From positions 372,001 to 436,000 of the forward strand of contig QFPN01000002.1 in assembly GCA_003241695.1 (NCBI GenBank): DNA of 64,000 nucleotides. Reading direction: 5' to 3'. Source of the stretch: Ancylobacter novellus (GTDB taxonomy: Bacteria > Pseudomonadota > Alphaproteobacteria > Rhizobiales > Methylopilaceae). The notes beneath the pieces are model-generated. The model had not been told where the DNA came from, ran no database searches, and was given only the letters and a program-made list of their open reading frames with translations. The position numbers were made by a program, and so were the translations under genes. Shown piece after piece: positions 55,153 to 63,955 of the stretch; within the stretch, counting starts at the first letter, position 1, and every line of letters starts with the position of its first letter.

Positions 55153-55419
55153 CAGTCCATGTCCGCGACGATCGCGGCGACGTCGCGCGATCCGTGGAGA
55201 ATGCGCAGGATCATGATCTCGTTATCTGCAGCGTAGAGGATGACGTGGCCGCTCTCGACCAGCCGGCGGATCTGCCGCTTTCGCGTGAAGAGAGCGACGC
55301 CTCGCGGCTCTCAGTTTGTCGTTCAGGTCGATGGCGAAGCGGGGATTTCGGGAAGCGTTGAACTGAAGGATCTCGAGGAGATCGCGACGCGCGCGAGACG
55401 AGAAGACGACACGCGTCAC
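55152..55419 (-). pseudogene. parE: Frameshifted RelE/ParE-type toxin gene
   Basis: The N-terminal part reads MTRVVFSSRARRDLLEILQF and AIDLNDKLR, typical of ParE, then leaves the family at about residue 38 and stops early (65 aa in all). The missing half continues in the +1 frame: RKRQIRRLVESGHVILYAAD and IMILRILHGSRDVAAIVADM, ending at TGA 55152. A single indel near 55300-55315 explains both. The GTG start overlaps the antitoxin stop (GTGA). The toxin is probably inactive unless programmed frameshifting occurs or the base is a sequencing error. Confidence 0.8.
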
Positions 55420-55691
55420 GAGTGGGATTTCTCGGTCAGCTCCTTGATGCGTTCCTCAAAGTAAGCGTCGACCTCGTCCATCGTGTAGCCGCCGTTGCGC
55501 TTCACGTCCTCGAAAGCCTCGTCGGCGGAAGCAAGAATCTCCTCGCGTCTCGCTCTGAGATCGAGGTGCCGGTCCTCCAGCAGCCGCAGCCCGTCGCGCA
55601 CGACCTCGCTGGCGTTGTTGTAGCGGCCCGACGCCACCATCGACTTGATGAAGGTCTCGAAGTGTTCGCCCAGTGCGAAGCTCGACGGCAT
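55416..55691 (-). CDS. parD: ParD-type ribbon-helix-helix antitoxin
   Basis: This 91-aa protein has the ParD pattern: FALGEHFETFIKSMVASGRY and NNASEVVRDGLRLLEDRHLD, a ribbon-helix-helix for DNA binding, followed by a charged toxin-binding tail (MDEVDAYFEERIKEL). It would bind its own promoter and ParE. Its own frame is intact although the toxin gene is broken. TTATCAACTGTTGATAA (55704-55720), upstream of the start, is a palindrome likely used for autoregulation. Confidence 0.88.
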   Translation of the reverse strand: MPSSFALGEHFETFIKSMVASGRYNNASEVVRDGLRLLEDRHLDLRARREEILASADEAFEDVKRNGGYTMDEVDAYFEERIKELTEKSHS

Positions 55692-55703
55692 GGCGGCCTC
55701 CGT

Positions 55704-55720
55704 TATCAACTGTTGATAAT
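55704..55720. promoter_or_regulatory. Palindrome upstream of parD (candidate autoregulatory operator)
   Basis: TTATCAAC-T-GTTGATAA is a perfect 8-bp inverted repeat around one base, 13 nt upstream of the parD ATG. Its place matches operators bound by ribbon-helix-helix antitoxins. Confidence 0.6.
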
Positions 55721-55747
55721 GCGGTTCGGCGCGATTGCGTTCAAGCG

Positions 55748-56860
55748 TCAGACATAGCGCCGCGCGTAGCGCGCGCCGAGGCTTGTCAGGATCTCGTATC
55801 CGATGGTGCCGCAGGCGCGGCCGAGGTCGTCGACGCCGACATGGTCGCCCAGAACCTCGACCCAGGCGCCGCGCCGCGCTTCGCGCTCCGGGGCGTCCGT
55901 GACGTCGATGGCGGTCAGGTCCATGGAGATGCGGCCGACATAGGGGCAGGAAACGCCGGCGAGGACCGCATGGGCGCCGCCCGCGCCCCCGCGGCCTCCG
56001 CCCGCGCGCAGAATGCCGTCGGCGTAGCCGAGTGACAGGACGGCGACGCGCGACGGTCGGCGCATGCGTTCGGCGCCGCCATAGCCGACCGCCTCGCCTT
56101 CGCGGACGTCGCGCACCTGCACGATCCGGGCGTCGAGCCGGACCACGGGCTTGAGCGGCGAGGCGAGGCCCGCGACCGGGTTCGCGCCGTAGAGCGAGAC
56201 GCCGGGGCGACGGAGGTTGAAAGAAAGATCGCCGCCGGACGTGCGCGGATTGAGCGTTCCGGCCGAATTGGCGAGGCTTGCGGGCGTTTCCGGAACCAAT
56301 GCGCGAAGATCGGCGAACAGCCTGCGCTGGACCTCCGTCTCCGGCCGCTCGGGCTCGTCGGCGCAGGCGAGGTGGCTCATCAGCAGGGCAGGCGCGAAGC
56401 CCGGCCCGCCGGCGGCCTGCGTGCCGCGGAAGTCTTCGGGGGAAAGGCCGAGCCGGTTCATGCCGGTGTCGACATGAATCGCGGCCGCCGGGTCCGCGCC
56501 CGTCGAGGCCGCGAAGGCGGCCCATTCGGCGATTTCCTCGCGCGAGCCGAGCACGGGCCGCACGCCGGCTTGGGCGTAAGCCGCCGCCGCGCCCGGCGGC
56601 AGTCCGTTGAGCGCGTAGACGACGGAGCCGGGAGCGGCCGTGCGCGCGATCTTCGCCTCGGCGAGATGCGCGACGAACAGGGTTTTGGCGCCGGCGTCGG
56701 CGAGGGCGCGGGCCGCGCGCTCGAGGCCGATCCCATAGGCGTCGGCCTTGACCACCGCGGCGCATTCGCTCGCCGGCGAAATCGCGCGAAGCGTCCGCCA
56801 GTTCTCCGCCAGAGCCGCGAGATCGATCGTCAGACGGCCGCCCGCGAAATCGCCGGTCAC
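55748..56860 (-). CDS. alr: Alanine racemase
   Basis: A 370-aa PLP enzyme that makes D-alanine for peptidoglycan. The PLP lysine is Lys38 in AAVVKADAYGIG. Conserved RRPGVSLYGANP, the GYADG region and YVGRISMDLTAIDV follow. GTG 56860 overlaps the dnaB stop (GTGA); longer in-frame upstream residues are only the dnaB region in another frame. Confidence 0.95.
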   Translation of the reverse strand: MTGDFAGGRLTIDLAALAENWRTLRAISPASECAAVVKADAYGIGLERAARALADAGAKTLFVAHLAEAKIARTAAPGSVVYALNGLPPGAAAAYAQAGVRPVLGSREEIAEWAAFAASTGADPAAAIHVDTGMNRLGLSPEDFRGTQAAGGPGFAPALLMSHLACADEPERPETEVQRRLFADLRALVPETPASLANSAGTLNPRTSGGDLSFNLRRPGVSLYGANPVAGLASPLKPVVRLDARIVQVRDVREGEAVGYGGAERMRRPSRVAVLSLGYADGILRAGGGRGGAGGAHAVLAGVSCPYVGRISMDLTAIDVTDAPEREARRGAWVEVLGDHVGVDDLGRACGTIGYEILTSLGARYARRYV

Positions 56861-58347
56861 ATCCTCTCCGGCATGTGGTCGTCCTGCGCGAGGTTGCCGA
56901 AGCGGGTGAACTCCGCCTCGAACTGCAGCGTCACCGTTCCGGTCGGGCCATGGCGCTGCTTGCCGATGATCACCTCGGCCTTGCCGTGGACGTTGTCCAT
57001 CTCGGTCATCCACTGGTCGAACTCGGGCGTGCCTTCGCGGGGCATCTTGTTCTTCACGTAGTACTCTTCGCGGAAGACGAACAGAACCACGTCGGCGTCC
57101 TGCTCGATCGAGCCCGATTCGCGCAGGTCCGAGAGCTGCGGGCGCTTGTCTTCACGGCTCTCGACCTGTCGGGAGAGCTGGCTGAGCGCGATGATCGGCA
57201 CGTTCAGCTCCTTGGCGAGAGCCTTCATGCCGGTGGTGATCTCCGTCATCTCCTGCACGCGGTTGTCGCCCTTCTTGGACGAGCCGGAGAGGAGCTGGAG
57301 ATAGTCCACCACCAGCAGATCGAGCCCTTTGGACCGCTTCAGCCGGCGGGCGCGCGCCGCGAGCTGGGCGATCGAGATGCCGCCGGTCTCGTCGATGAAC
57401 AACGGCGAACGCTGCATCTCGGCGACCGCCTCCGTGAGCTTGAAGAACTCGTGCTCGGTGATCGCGCCGCGGCGGATCTTGGAGGACGAGATTTCGGCCT
57501 GCTCGGCGATGATGCGGGTCGCGAGCTGCTCGGCCGACATTTCGAGCGAGAAGAAACCCACGATGCCGCCGTTCATCGTCTTGGTGCGTCCGTCGGGCTG
57601 CGTCTCGCCCTGATAGGCCTTTGCGATGTTGTAGGCGATGTTGGTCGCGAGCGAGGTCTTTCCCATGCCGGGGCGGCCGGCGAGGATGATGAGGTCCGAG
57701 GCCTGCAGGCCGCCCATCAGCCGATCGAGGTCGCTGAGGCCGGTGGCGACGCCCGACAGGCCGCCGTCGCGCTTGTAGGCCGCCGCGGCCATGTCGACGG
57801 CCGTCTTGAGCGCGTTCGAGAAGGTCTGGAACCCGCCGCCATAGCGGCCGGTCTCGGCGAGGGCGAACAGCTTGCGCTCGGCGTCCTCGATCTGGTCGCG
57901 GGGCGTGGCGTCGACCGGCGCGTCATAGGCGACGTTCACGACGTCCTCGCCGATGCCGATCAGCGAGCGGCGGAGCGCGAGGTCGTAGATCGTGCGGCCG
58001 TAGTCCTCGGCGTTGAGCACGGTCGTGGCCTCGGCCGCGAGGCGGGCGAGGTACTGCGGGGCCGTCATGCCGCCGAGATCGAGATCGACCGGCAGGAAGG
58101 TCTTGATGGTGACGGGCGTCGCGGCCTTGCCGGCGCGCACGAGGCTCGACGCGATCTCGTAGATGCGCGCGTGAAGACCTTCGTAGAAATGCTCGGGACT
58201 GAGGAAGTCGGACACGCGCCAGAAGGCGTCGTTGTTGACGAGCACGGCGCCCAGCAGCGCCTGCTCCGCCTCGACGTTGTGCGGCGCCTGCCGGTACTGA
58301 GGCTCGGCGTCTGCAATGCGGCGGGCGAGGGATTCGACGAGGGCCAT
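56857..58347 (-). CDS. dnaB: Replicative DNA helicase DnaB
   Basis: The 496-aa hexameric helicase. The N-terminal DnaG-binding domain begins at PHNVEAEQALLGAVL. The RecA-like motor has Walker A AGRPGMGKTSLA, VGFFSLEMSAEQLATRI and DLLVVDYLQLL (Walker B). GSIEQDADVVLFVFREEYY is typical of DnaB. No intein is seen. It is followed directly by alr. Confidence 0.97.
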   Translation of the reverse strand: MALVESLARRIADAEPQYRQAPHNVEAEQALLGAVLVNNDAFWRVSDFLSPEHFYEGLHARIYEIASSLVRAGKAATPVTIKTFLPVDLDLGGMTAPQYLARLAAEATTVLNAEDYGRTIYDLALRRSLIGIGEDVVNVAYDAPVDATPRDQIEDAERKLFALAETGRYGGGFQTFSNALKTAVDMAAAAYKRDGGLSGVATGLSDLDRLMGGLQASDLIILAGRPGMGKTSLATNIAYNIAKAYQGETQPDGRTKTMNGGIVGFFSLEMSAEQLATRIIAEQAEISSSKIRRGAITEHEFFKLTEAVAEMQRSPLFIDETGGISIAQLAARARRLKRSKGLDLLVVDYLQLLSGSSKKGDNRVQEMTEITTGMKALAKELNVPIIALSQLSRQVESREDKRPQLSDLRESGSIEQDADVVLFVFREEYYVKNKMPREGTPEFDQWMTEMDNVHGKAEVIIGKQRHGPTGTVTLQFEAEFTRFGNLAQDDHMPERM

Positions 58348-58565
58348 GGACGGGACTTCGGAGCGTCGAAGTTAATCGACGGTGAATCGGGGGTTATCGA
58401 GAGGTTAGCACGAGGCTGTGGGCGGCAATCGGGCGGAGGCCGCCGCCGACGCGTTGGCCCCGATTCACACAGGAGCCGTTTCGATCGTGGTCGCCGCGCC
58501 GGAATCGCTTGACCGTGGCGCAGTCCTCTCGTCCCGGCCTCGAGCGCAGCGTGAACCGAGGCGGT

Positions 58566-59207
58566 CTACTTCGCCGCGAGATGCGGATCCACCAGCGCCG
58601 AAAACTCGTCGATGGTCATCATGCCCGCGGCCTTCCGGCCGTTGACGAAGAAGGTCGGCGTGCCGGTCACGCCGGCGATCGTTCCGCGCTTGGCGACGGC
58701 GTTGATTCCGTCGAGCAGCTTCTGGTCGCCGAGGCAGGCGTCGACGGCGTCGGAACCCATGCCGACCTGCCGCATCATCGTCTTCAGCCCGGCGACGGGA
58801 TCTGCGGCGTGCGCCCAGGCGTCGTCGGCGCGGTAGAGCATGTCGACGATCGCGGACCAGCGTTTCTCGCCGGCGCAGCGCGCCAGCATGAAGCCGCCGG
58901 CGTCGAGCGGGTTCAGCGGAAATTCGCGGAACACGAACTGGATCTTGCCGGCGTCGACATATTTCGCCTTCACCTGCGGCCACGTCTTCAGATGGAAGTC
59001 GCGGCAGCGGTGGCAGGTGAGGGACGCGTATTCGACCACCGTCACGGGCGCCGAGGAAGAGCCGTAGACGTTTTCCGGCAGCGGTCCACTTTCCTTGAGC
59101 GCCTTCTCGGCTTCCGACTTCGCGAGCGCCGGCGTGGAGGCCATGCCGGCGGCGACAGCCGCGGAGGCCGAGAGGAGCAGGAGGTCGCGACGTCCGAACG
59201 ATGCCAT
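58566..59207 (-). CDS. DsbA-family periplasmic thiol oxidoreductase
   Basis: A 213-aa exported protein with a leader of about 29 residues (ending PALA; the GRRDLL start resembles a twin-arginine leader). It has a thioredoxin fold with CHRC (Cys65, Cys68) and the cis-Pro loop VTGTPTFFVNG. It probably oxidises or reshuffles disulfides in envelope proteins. The 218 nt between its stop and dnaB hold no gene. Confidence 0.9.
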   Translation of the reverse strand: MASFGRRDLLLLSASAAVAAGMASTPALAKSEAEKALKESGPLPENVYGSSSAPVTVVEYASLTCHRCRDFHLKTWPQVKAKYVDAGKIQFVFREFPLNPLDAGGFMLARCAGEKRWSAIVDMLYRADDAWAHAADPVAGLKTMMRQVGMGSDAVDACLGDQKLLDGINAVAKRGTIAGVTGTPTFFVNGRKAAGMMTIDEFSALVDPHLAAK

Positions 59208-59352
59208 GCCGGTCTCCGAGCGAGGGCGCCCGGCCCCCGCGCGGAGCTAAATCGTTCCGCGGCCTCCGCCTCAAGCGCAGTTGCGTTCAACAGGCGGTGA
59301 TGCGTCGCGACAGCGAAGCGTCACCGCCCGTCGAGATCGGGAAAAGTCCCGA

Positions 59353-59961
59353 TCAGGCGTTGTCTTCGGCCTCGGCGGTCTCGTCATAGGCCTCCCGCTC
59401 GTCGCGGCGACGGCCGCGGCGGTCGTCGTCCTCGTCGTCTTCCGAGAAGGTCTCGAAGGCCGGGCCTTCCTCACGCTTGGTGAGGTCTTCGCCCTGAGCC
59501 TGACGCTCGGCCTCGGCCTCGGAGCGGGCGACGTTGACGGTCACCGACACTTCGACTTCCGGGTGGAGCTGGATGGGGAGAACGTGCAGGCCGATGGTCT
59601 TGATCGGGGCGTTCAGCACGACCTGGTTGCGGGCGACGGTCGCGCCGTCCTTGGTCAGCGCCTCGGCGACGTCGCGGGTCGACACCGAGCCGTAGAGCTG
59701 GCCGGTCTCGCCGGCCTGGCGGACGAGCACCAGCACCTTGCCGTCGATGGTCTCGCCGACGCGTTCGGCCTCGGACTTGAGCTCGAGGTTGCGGGCCTCG
59801 AGCTGGGCGCGCTGTCCCTCGAACTTCTTGCGGTTGGCGTCGTTGGCGCGCAGCGCCTTGTGGCGCGGCAGCAGGAAGTTGCGGGCGTAGCCGTCCTTGA
59901 CGCGGACCTCGTCGCCCATCTGGCCGAGCTTGGCGATGCGTTCGAGCAGGATCACTTGCAT
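59353..59961 (-). CDS. rplI: 50S ribosomal protein L9
   Basis: A 202-aa protein: the L9 core (MQVILLERIAKLGQMGDEVR, YARNFLLPRHKALRAN, GKVLVLVRQAGETGQLYGSV) followed by a C-terminal acidic/arginine-rich tail of about 50 residues absent from the 149-aa E. coli L9. It is the last gene of the rpsF-rpsR-DUF2232-rplI group. Confidence 0.96.
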   Translation of the reverse strand: MQVILLERIAKLGQMGDEVRVKDGYARNFLLPRHKALRANDANRKKFEGQRAQLEARNLELKSEAERVGETIDGKVLVLVRQAGETGQLYGSVSTRDVAEALTKDGATVARNQVVLNAPIKTIGLHVLPIQLHPEVEVSVTVNVARSEAEAERQAQGEDLTKREEGPAFETFSEDDEDDDRRGRRRDEREAYDETAEAEDNA

Positions 59962-59998
59962 GGGTCTGTTCCGTTCTTTCGGGGATGTGAGATTTCGA

Positions 59999-60976
59999 TC
60001 AGGGAAGGTTGGCGGCCGCGGGCGGCGGATTGCCGGGCGGAGAGCCGAAGCGTCTCCGGATTCCGAAGAGCTGCTCGGTGAGGCCGAGGGCGGCGACGAA
60101 GACCGCGACCCAGGGCATCAGCACGAGAAGCGCGTAGAGCGCGACGAGGATGAAGGTGCGGGCCGAGGTCGCGCGGGTCGTCACGTGCATGGTCGCGAGC
60201 CCGAGCAGCATGAAGACCATCAGGAAGGTCGCGCTGACGAGCTCGGCCACGAGGCTCGGCAGGCCCGGAAGAAAGGAGCCTGCGAAGCCGCCGAGCAGCG
60301 CGAGCGTCGCCCCTTTCGGCAGTTGCATCCATGCGAGGTCCGGCCAGGGCCGGACGAGCTTTCCCGAGGCGCGGACGATGCGGCCCGCGAGCCAGAGGTT
60401 CAGGATCGAGGTCAGCGTCCAGAAGGTCGCGGCGAGGCCGGGCGCGAGCAGCGCCATGAAGTCGATCAGCGCCTTGGGATCCTGACCGCCCGGAAGCTGG
60501 GGCGGCTCGCCGGCCGGACCCGCGCCCGAGAGCGCCTTGGAGAACACCTCGCGCAACACGGCGCGGTACTCTTCGAGCGAGGTCGCCACCATCGGGATCG
60601 TGGCGGCGACGAGCAGCGCGCCGAGCGCCGCGCACCAGGCGACGAGGCGTCCGACCGGGTACCATTCGGCCGGCGTTCCGTCCTCGGCCGGCCGCGCGAG
60701 CAGCGCGAGATAGGCGAGCCACCAGGCCGGAAGGCCGACCGCGACCGCGAAATAGAGGCCGGTCTTGGGACCGATGAGGAGCGTGAGGGCGAGCCCGCCG
60801 AAGACGGCTCCGACGATGCCCGCGTGATGGCGCCAGCCGATGCCGGCGAGCAGGATCGGCAACGGAGCGATGTAGAGCAAGGCGAGCGCGAGCGGGGAGC
60901 CGGACGCGGCCGCTGCGTAAAGCAGCGCCGAGACGACTCCGGCTCCGAGGCCGATAGGAAGAAGGCTCGCTTGCAT
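59999..60976 (-). CDS. DUF2232 membrane protein
   Basis: A 325-aa protein with about eight to nine spans; SPLALALLYIAPLPILLAGI near the start and LVSATFLMVFMLLGLATMHV near the end fit DUF2232. Its function is unknown. The place between rpsR and rplI is conserved in alphaproteobacteria. ATG 60976 starts at the first span; upstream in-frame residues run into the repeat. Confidence 0.88.
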   Translation of the reverse strand: MQASLLPIGLGAGVVSALLYAAAASGSPLALALLYIAPLPILLAGIGWRHHAGIVGAVFGGLALTLLIGPKTGLYFAVAVGLPAWWLAYLALLARPAEDGTPAEWYPVGRLVAWCAALGALLVAATIPMVATSLEEYRAVLREVFSKALSGAGPAGEPPQLPGGQDPKALIDFMALLAPGLAATFWTLTSILNLWLAGRIVRASGKLVRPWPDLAWMQLPKGATLALLGGFAGSFLPGLPSLVAELVSATFLMVFMLLGLATMHVTTRATSARTFILVALYALLVLMPWVAVFVAALGLTEQLFGIRRRFGSPPGNPPPAAANLP

Positions 60977-61166
60977 CGTCCGTCCTGCTGTCCCGTGGCT
61001 GGCTTCAGCCGCGGTTAGGGCGGGTGCTCCGCCCAACGACGCCGGCCGAGGCCGGCGAAAGGGAACTGGTTTCGGCGCGAGCGCCAGAAACGTTGTCGTC
61101 ATTCGGGAGGGGCGGGAAACCGCCGACGTCCCGAAACGTGTTCAGGAGTTTCACCTGAACCCCGGT

Positions 61167-61260
61167 CGTCATCCCCCGGCTCGTCCGGGGGATCCAGGCC
61201 CGATCATAGAGCGCCCCGAATGCGGAGCGATGAATGCCCCGGACGAGCCGGGGCATGACG
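61167..61260. repeat. Long inverted repeat (94 bp) in the rpsR-DUF2232 gap
   Basis: 24-nt arms at 61167-61190 (CGTCATCCCCCGG...) and 61237-61260 (...CCGGGGCATGACG) match at 23 of 24 positions around a 46-nt loop. A second imperfect hairpin follows at about 61279-61310. The 363-nt gap between rpsR and DUF2232 is filled mainly by this element, and no gene is seen in it. Confidence 0.8.
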
Positions 61261-61339
61261 AGCCTCATTCTGAGAACGATCCCGGATCGGCCTTGCGGCC
61301 GTCCGGGACGACTTGAGGGGCGGGAGCCCGCCCCTGAAA

Positions 61340-61591
61340 TCACTTGATCACGTAGGGCAGCAGGCCGAGGAAGCGGGCGCGCTTGATGGCCTTGGCCAGC
61401 TCGCGCTGCTTCTTGGCGGAAACCGCCGTGATGCGCGACGGAACGATCTTGCCGCGCTCGGAGATGTAGCGCTGCAGGAGCCGCACGTCCTTGAAGTCGA
61501 TCTTCGGGGCGTTGGCGCCGGAGAACGGGCAGGTCTTGCGACGGCGGAAGAACGGACGGCGCTGGCCGCCGGAAGCTGCTGCGGTGGCCAT
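61340..61591 (-). CDS. rpsR: 30S ribosomal protein S18
   Basis: An 83-aa S18 with PFFRRRKTCPFSG, IDFKDVRLLQRYISERGKI and RITAVSAKKQRELAKAIKRA. Its start shares one base with the rpsF stop, so translation is coupled with its binding partner S6. Confidence 0.97.
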   Translation of the reverse strand: MATAAASGGQRRPFFRRRKTCPFSGANAPKIDFKDVRLLQRYISERGKIVPSRITAVSAKKQRELAKAIKRARFLGLLPYVIK

Positions 61592-62064
61592 CAGTTCGCC
61601 TCCTGTCCGGCGGTGTCGTCACGACGCGGGCGATCCTCGCGGTCGCGGCGGAAGCCGCCACGCTCGCCGTCACGGCCGCCGCGGTCGCCGCCGCCGAAGC
61701 CGCGGCCGCCGCCGCGCGGACGATCGTCGCGGTCGTCGCGGTCGCGACGCTGAAGCATCGCCGACGGACCGTCCTCGAACTCCTCGACCTTGATGGTCAT
61801 GAAGCGCAGGACGTCTTCCGAGATGCCCATCTGGCGCTCCATCTCGGCGACGGCCGCGGCCGGCGCGTCGACGTTGAGGAGCGTGTAATGAGCCTTGCGG
61901 TTCTTGTTGATGCGGTAGGCGAGCGGCTTGACGCCCCAGTGCTCGATCTTGGCGACCGAGCCGCCCTGGCTTTCCAGGAGCTGCTTGTACTGGGCGGTCA
62001 TGTCCTCGACCTGCTGCGACGTCACGTCCTGGCGCGCCAGGAAGACGTGTTCGTAGAGCGGCAT
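61591..62064 (-). CDS. rpsF: 30S ribosomal protein S6
   Basis: A 157-aa S6: MPLYEHVFLARQDVTSQQVE, HWGVKPLAYRINKNRKAHYT and LRFMTIKVEEFEDGPSA, followed by an Arg/Gly/Asp-rich tail (RDRDDRDDRPRGGGRGFGGG) typical of alphaproteobacterial S6. It is the first gene of the ribosomal operon. In many bacteria the rpsF leader binds the S6:S18 complex; I could not confirm that motif here. Confidence 0.96.
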   Translation of the reverse strand: MPLYEHVFLARQDVTSQQVEDMTAQYKQLLESQGGSVAKIEHWGVKPLAYRINKNRKAHYTLLNVDAPAAAVAEMERQMGISEDVLRFMTIKVEEFEDGPSAMLQRRDRDDRDDRPRGGGRGFGGGDRGGRDGERGGFRRDREDRPRRDDTAGQEAN

Positions 62065-62430
62065 GGGATATGGCCTTCTATCGGTTTCTCATGTGCCGTC
62101 CGGCGCGAAGCCCTTCGAGCCTACGAAAGGCCCGAACGAATTCTCGAAGGCGGAGACACGGGAGGCCGGGCGCGGAAGCTAGCTTCCAGCCCTGGCCGGC
62201 GAACCGGCCCCTCCGTTCAGCCCCCAGCCGAACGACGGTGAAGGCGCGGCCTATAGAGGAAGAGCCCCGCGGAGGCAAGGCGAAACGCAGCGCAGGACTT
62301 GAGGCCGGCCGCCTCAATCGAGAAACAAAGCTTTACGGAAGCGTCGCGAAAAGGCGCCGAGCCGCGCCCCGGTCGGCCGCAATCGGCTCCGATACCCGAT
62401 GCATCGTTCAAGACCTCCAGGGGTAGCGTC
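62065..62430. other. Divergent promoter region between rpsF and the first barrel gene
   Basis: No gene is visible in these 366 bp. On the rpsF side there is a 14-bp palindrome GGAAGCTAGCTTCC (62174-62187) and a small hairpin GGCCGG-CGAA-CCGGCC (62194-62209), both within a plausible rpsF leader. No clear promoter boxes were identified. Confidence 0.45.
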
Positions 62431-63063
62431 ATGTATCGTCTTCTTCCCGCCGCCGCGGTGGCCGCCGTCGCGCTTGGCGCGGTTCCGGCCTTCGCCGCCG
62501 ACCTTCCCGCCTATGAGCCGGCGCCCGCCGTGCACGCGCCGGTGCCGTCCTTCAGCTGGACCGGCGGCTATCTCGGCCTGCAGGCCGGCTACGGCTGGGG
62601 CGACACCAATTACGGCGCGGTGAAGCCGAAGGGATTCGTGGGCGGCGCCTATGCCGGCTACAACGTCCAGCTCGACAACTCGCCTCTCGTGCTCGGCGTC
62701 GACACCGACTTCAACTTCTCGGACGAGAAGGACAGCCCGGGCAGCGTGAAGTTCCGCCAGCGCTGGGACGGCGCGACCCGCGCCCGCGTCGGCTACGCCT
62801 TCGACCGCTTCCTCGTCTACGGCGCGGGCGGTCTCGCTTACGCCGACACCAAGGTCACCGCGCCGGCGGGATCGCGCTCGAAGACCAATCTCGGCTGGAC
62901 GGTTGGCGGCGGCGTCGAATACGCGCTCACCGACAACCTCACGACCCGCGTCGACTATCGCTACGTCGACTACGGCAAGGACGCCTACAACATCGGCCCG
63001 GTCGGCAAGGCGTCGTCCACCGAGAACCGCGTGATGGCGGGCGTCGCCTACAAGTTCTGGTGA
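62431..63063 (+). CDS. Omp25/RopB-type outer-membrane beta-barrel protein, copy 1
   Basis: A 210-aa protein with a signal peptide (about 1-22, ending AFA) and the small 8-strand barrel pattern: SFSWTGGYLGLQAGYGWGDT, ATRARVGYAFDRFLVYGAGG, VGGGVEYALTDNLTTRVDYR and VMAGVAYKFW. The last residue is Trp rather than the usual Phe. Such proteins stabilise the outer membrane in rhizobia and Brucella. Confidence 0.92.
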   Translation: MYRLLPAAAVAAVALGAVPAFAADLPAYEPAPAVHAPVPSFSWTGGYLGLQAGYGWGDTNYGAVKPKGFVGGAYAGYNVQLDNSPLVLGVDTDFNFSDEKDSPGSVKFRQRWDGATRARVGYAFDRFLVYGAGGLAYADTKVTAPAGSRSKTNLGWTVGGGVEYALTDNLTTRVDYRYVDYGKDAYNIGPVGKASSTENRVMAGVAYKFW

Positions 63064-63080
63064 CGCGAACGGCTTCGATG

Positions 63081-63106
63081 CGCTTCCCGTCAGCGGACGG
63101 GAAGCG
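63081..63106 (+). terminator. Hairpin after the first barrel gene
   Basis: CGCTTCCCGTC-AGCG-GACGGGAAGCG is a perfect 11-bp stem with a 4-nt loop, 17 nt after the stop codon. It lacks a T-tract. It may stabilise the 3' end of an abundant mRNA. Confidence 0.55.
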
Positions 63107-63259
63107 TGTCCGCCGGAGCCGGATCTGACGGTGTTGCCGAAATGCCATGCTGCGGCGCGGGAGGCGCGACGTCACGAAATTGCCATGCGACCACCATGCG
63201 AGGCCACATTCGGAGCCGATACCGGCTTCGCCTGTAGGTACGCATAAAGGTTGCATCTT

Positions 63260-63898
63260 ATGATCCGTTACGTCTCCGCCGCGGCTCTCGCGGTCGCGAC
63301 CGTCGCCGCCGCTCCGGCCTTCGCGGCCGATCTCCCGGCTTACGAGCCGGCCCCGGCGGTCGCCGCTCCGGTGCCGTCCTTCACCTGGACCGGCCCGTAT
63401 CTCGGCGTCCAGGCCGGCTACGTCTGGGGCGACACCAACATCCGCGGCCTGAAGCCCAAGGGTTTCACCCTCGGCGGCTATCTCGGCTACAACTACCAGA
63501 TGGAAGGCTCGCCGGTCGTGGTCGGCCTCGAGACCGACTTCAACTGGTCGGACGTCGATGACCGCGCCGGCGGCGGCAAGCTCGACCAGCGCTGGAACGG
63601 CGCGACCCGCGCCCGCATCGGCTACGCCTTCGACCGCTTCCTGGTCTATGGCGCGGCCGGCGTGGCCTATGCCGACACCCGCGTCCGCGCGGGCGGCTTC
63701 AAGGACAGCAAGACCAATGTCGGCTGGACCGTCGGCGGCGGCGCGGAATACGCCCTCGCGGACAACTTCTCGACCCGCGTCGAGTACCGCTACACCGACT
63801 ATGGCAAGGACAGCTACAGCCTCGGCGGAGCGCGCGGCAAGATCGACCAGAACGACCATCGCGTGATGGCGGGCGTCGCCTACAAGTTCGGCTGGTAA
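63260..63898 (+). CDS. Omp25/RopB-type outer-membrane beta-barrel protein, copy 2
   Basis: A 212-aa tandem paralogue of the preceding gene: signal peptide ending AFA, then DLPAYEPAPAV, SFTWTGPYLGVQAGYVWGDT, ATRARIGYAFDRFLVYGAAG and VMAGVAYKFGW. ATG 63260 follows AAAGG by 9 nt; an in-frame TTG at 63251 is less likely. It has its own leader and terminator. Confidence 0.92.
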   Translation: MIRYVSAAALAVATVAAAPAFAADLPAYEPAPAVAAPVPSFTWTGPYLGVQAGYVWGDTNIRGLKPKGFTLGGYLGYNYQMEGSPVVVGLETDFNWSDVDDRAGGGKLDQRWNGATRARIGYAFDRFLVYGAAGVAYADTRVRAGGFKDSKTNVGWTVGGGAEYALADNFSTRVEYRYTDYGKDSYSLGGARGKIDQNDHRVMAGVAYKFGW

Positions 63899-63925
63899 CG
63901 GTCTACGGACGTCCGACGTCGATGA

Positions 63926-63955
63926 GGCCTCGCGGGCGACCGCGGGGCCTTTTTC
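63926..63955 (+). terminator. Intrinsic terminator after the second barrel gene
   Basis: GGCCTCGCGG (63926-63935) and CCGCGGGGCC (63940-63949) form a 10-bp stem (one G-T pair) with loop GCGA, followed at once by TTTTTC. This is a textbook Rho-independent terminator 28 nt past the stop. Confidence 0.92.
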
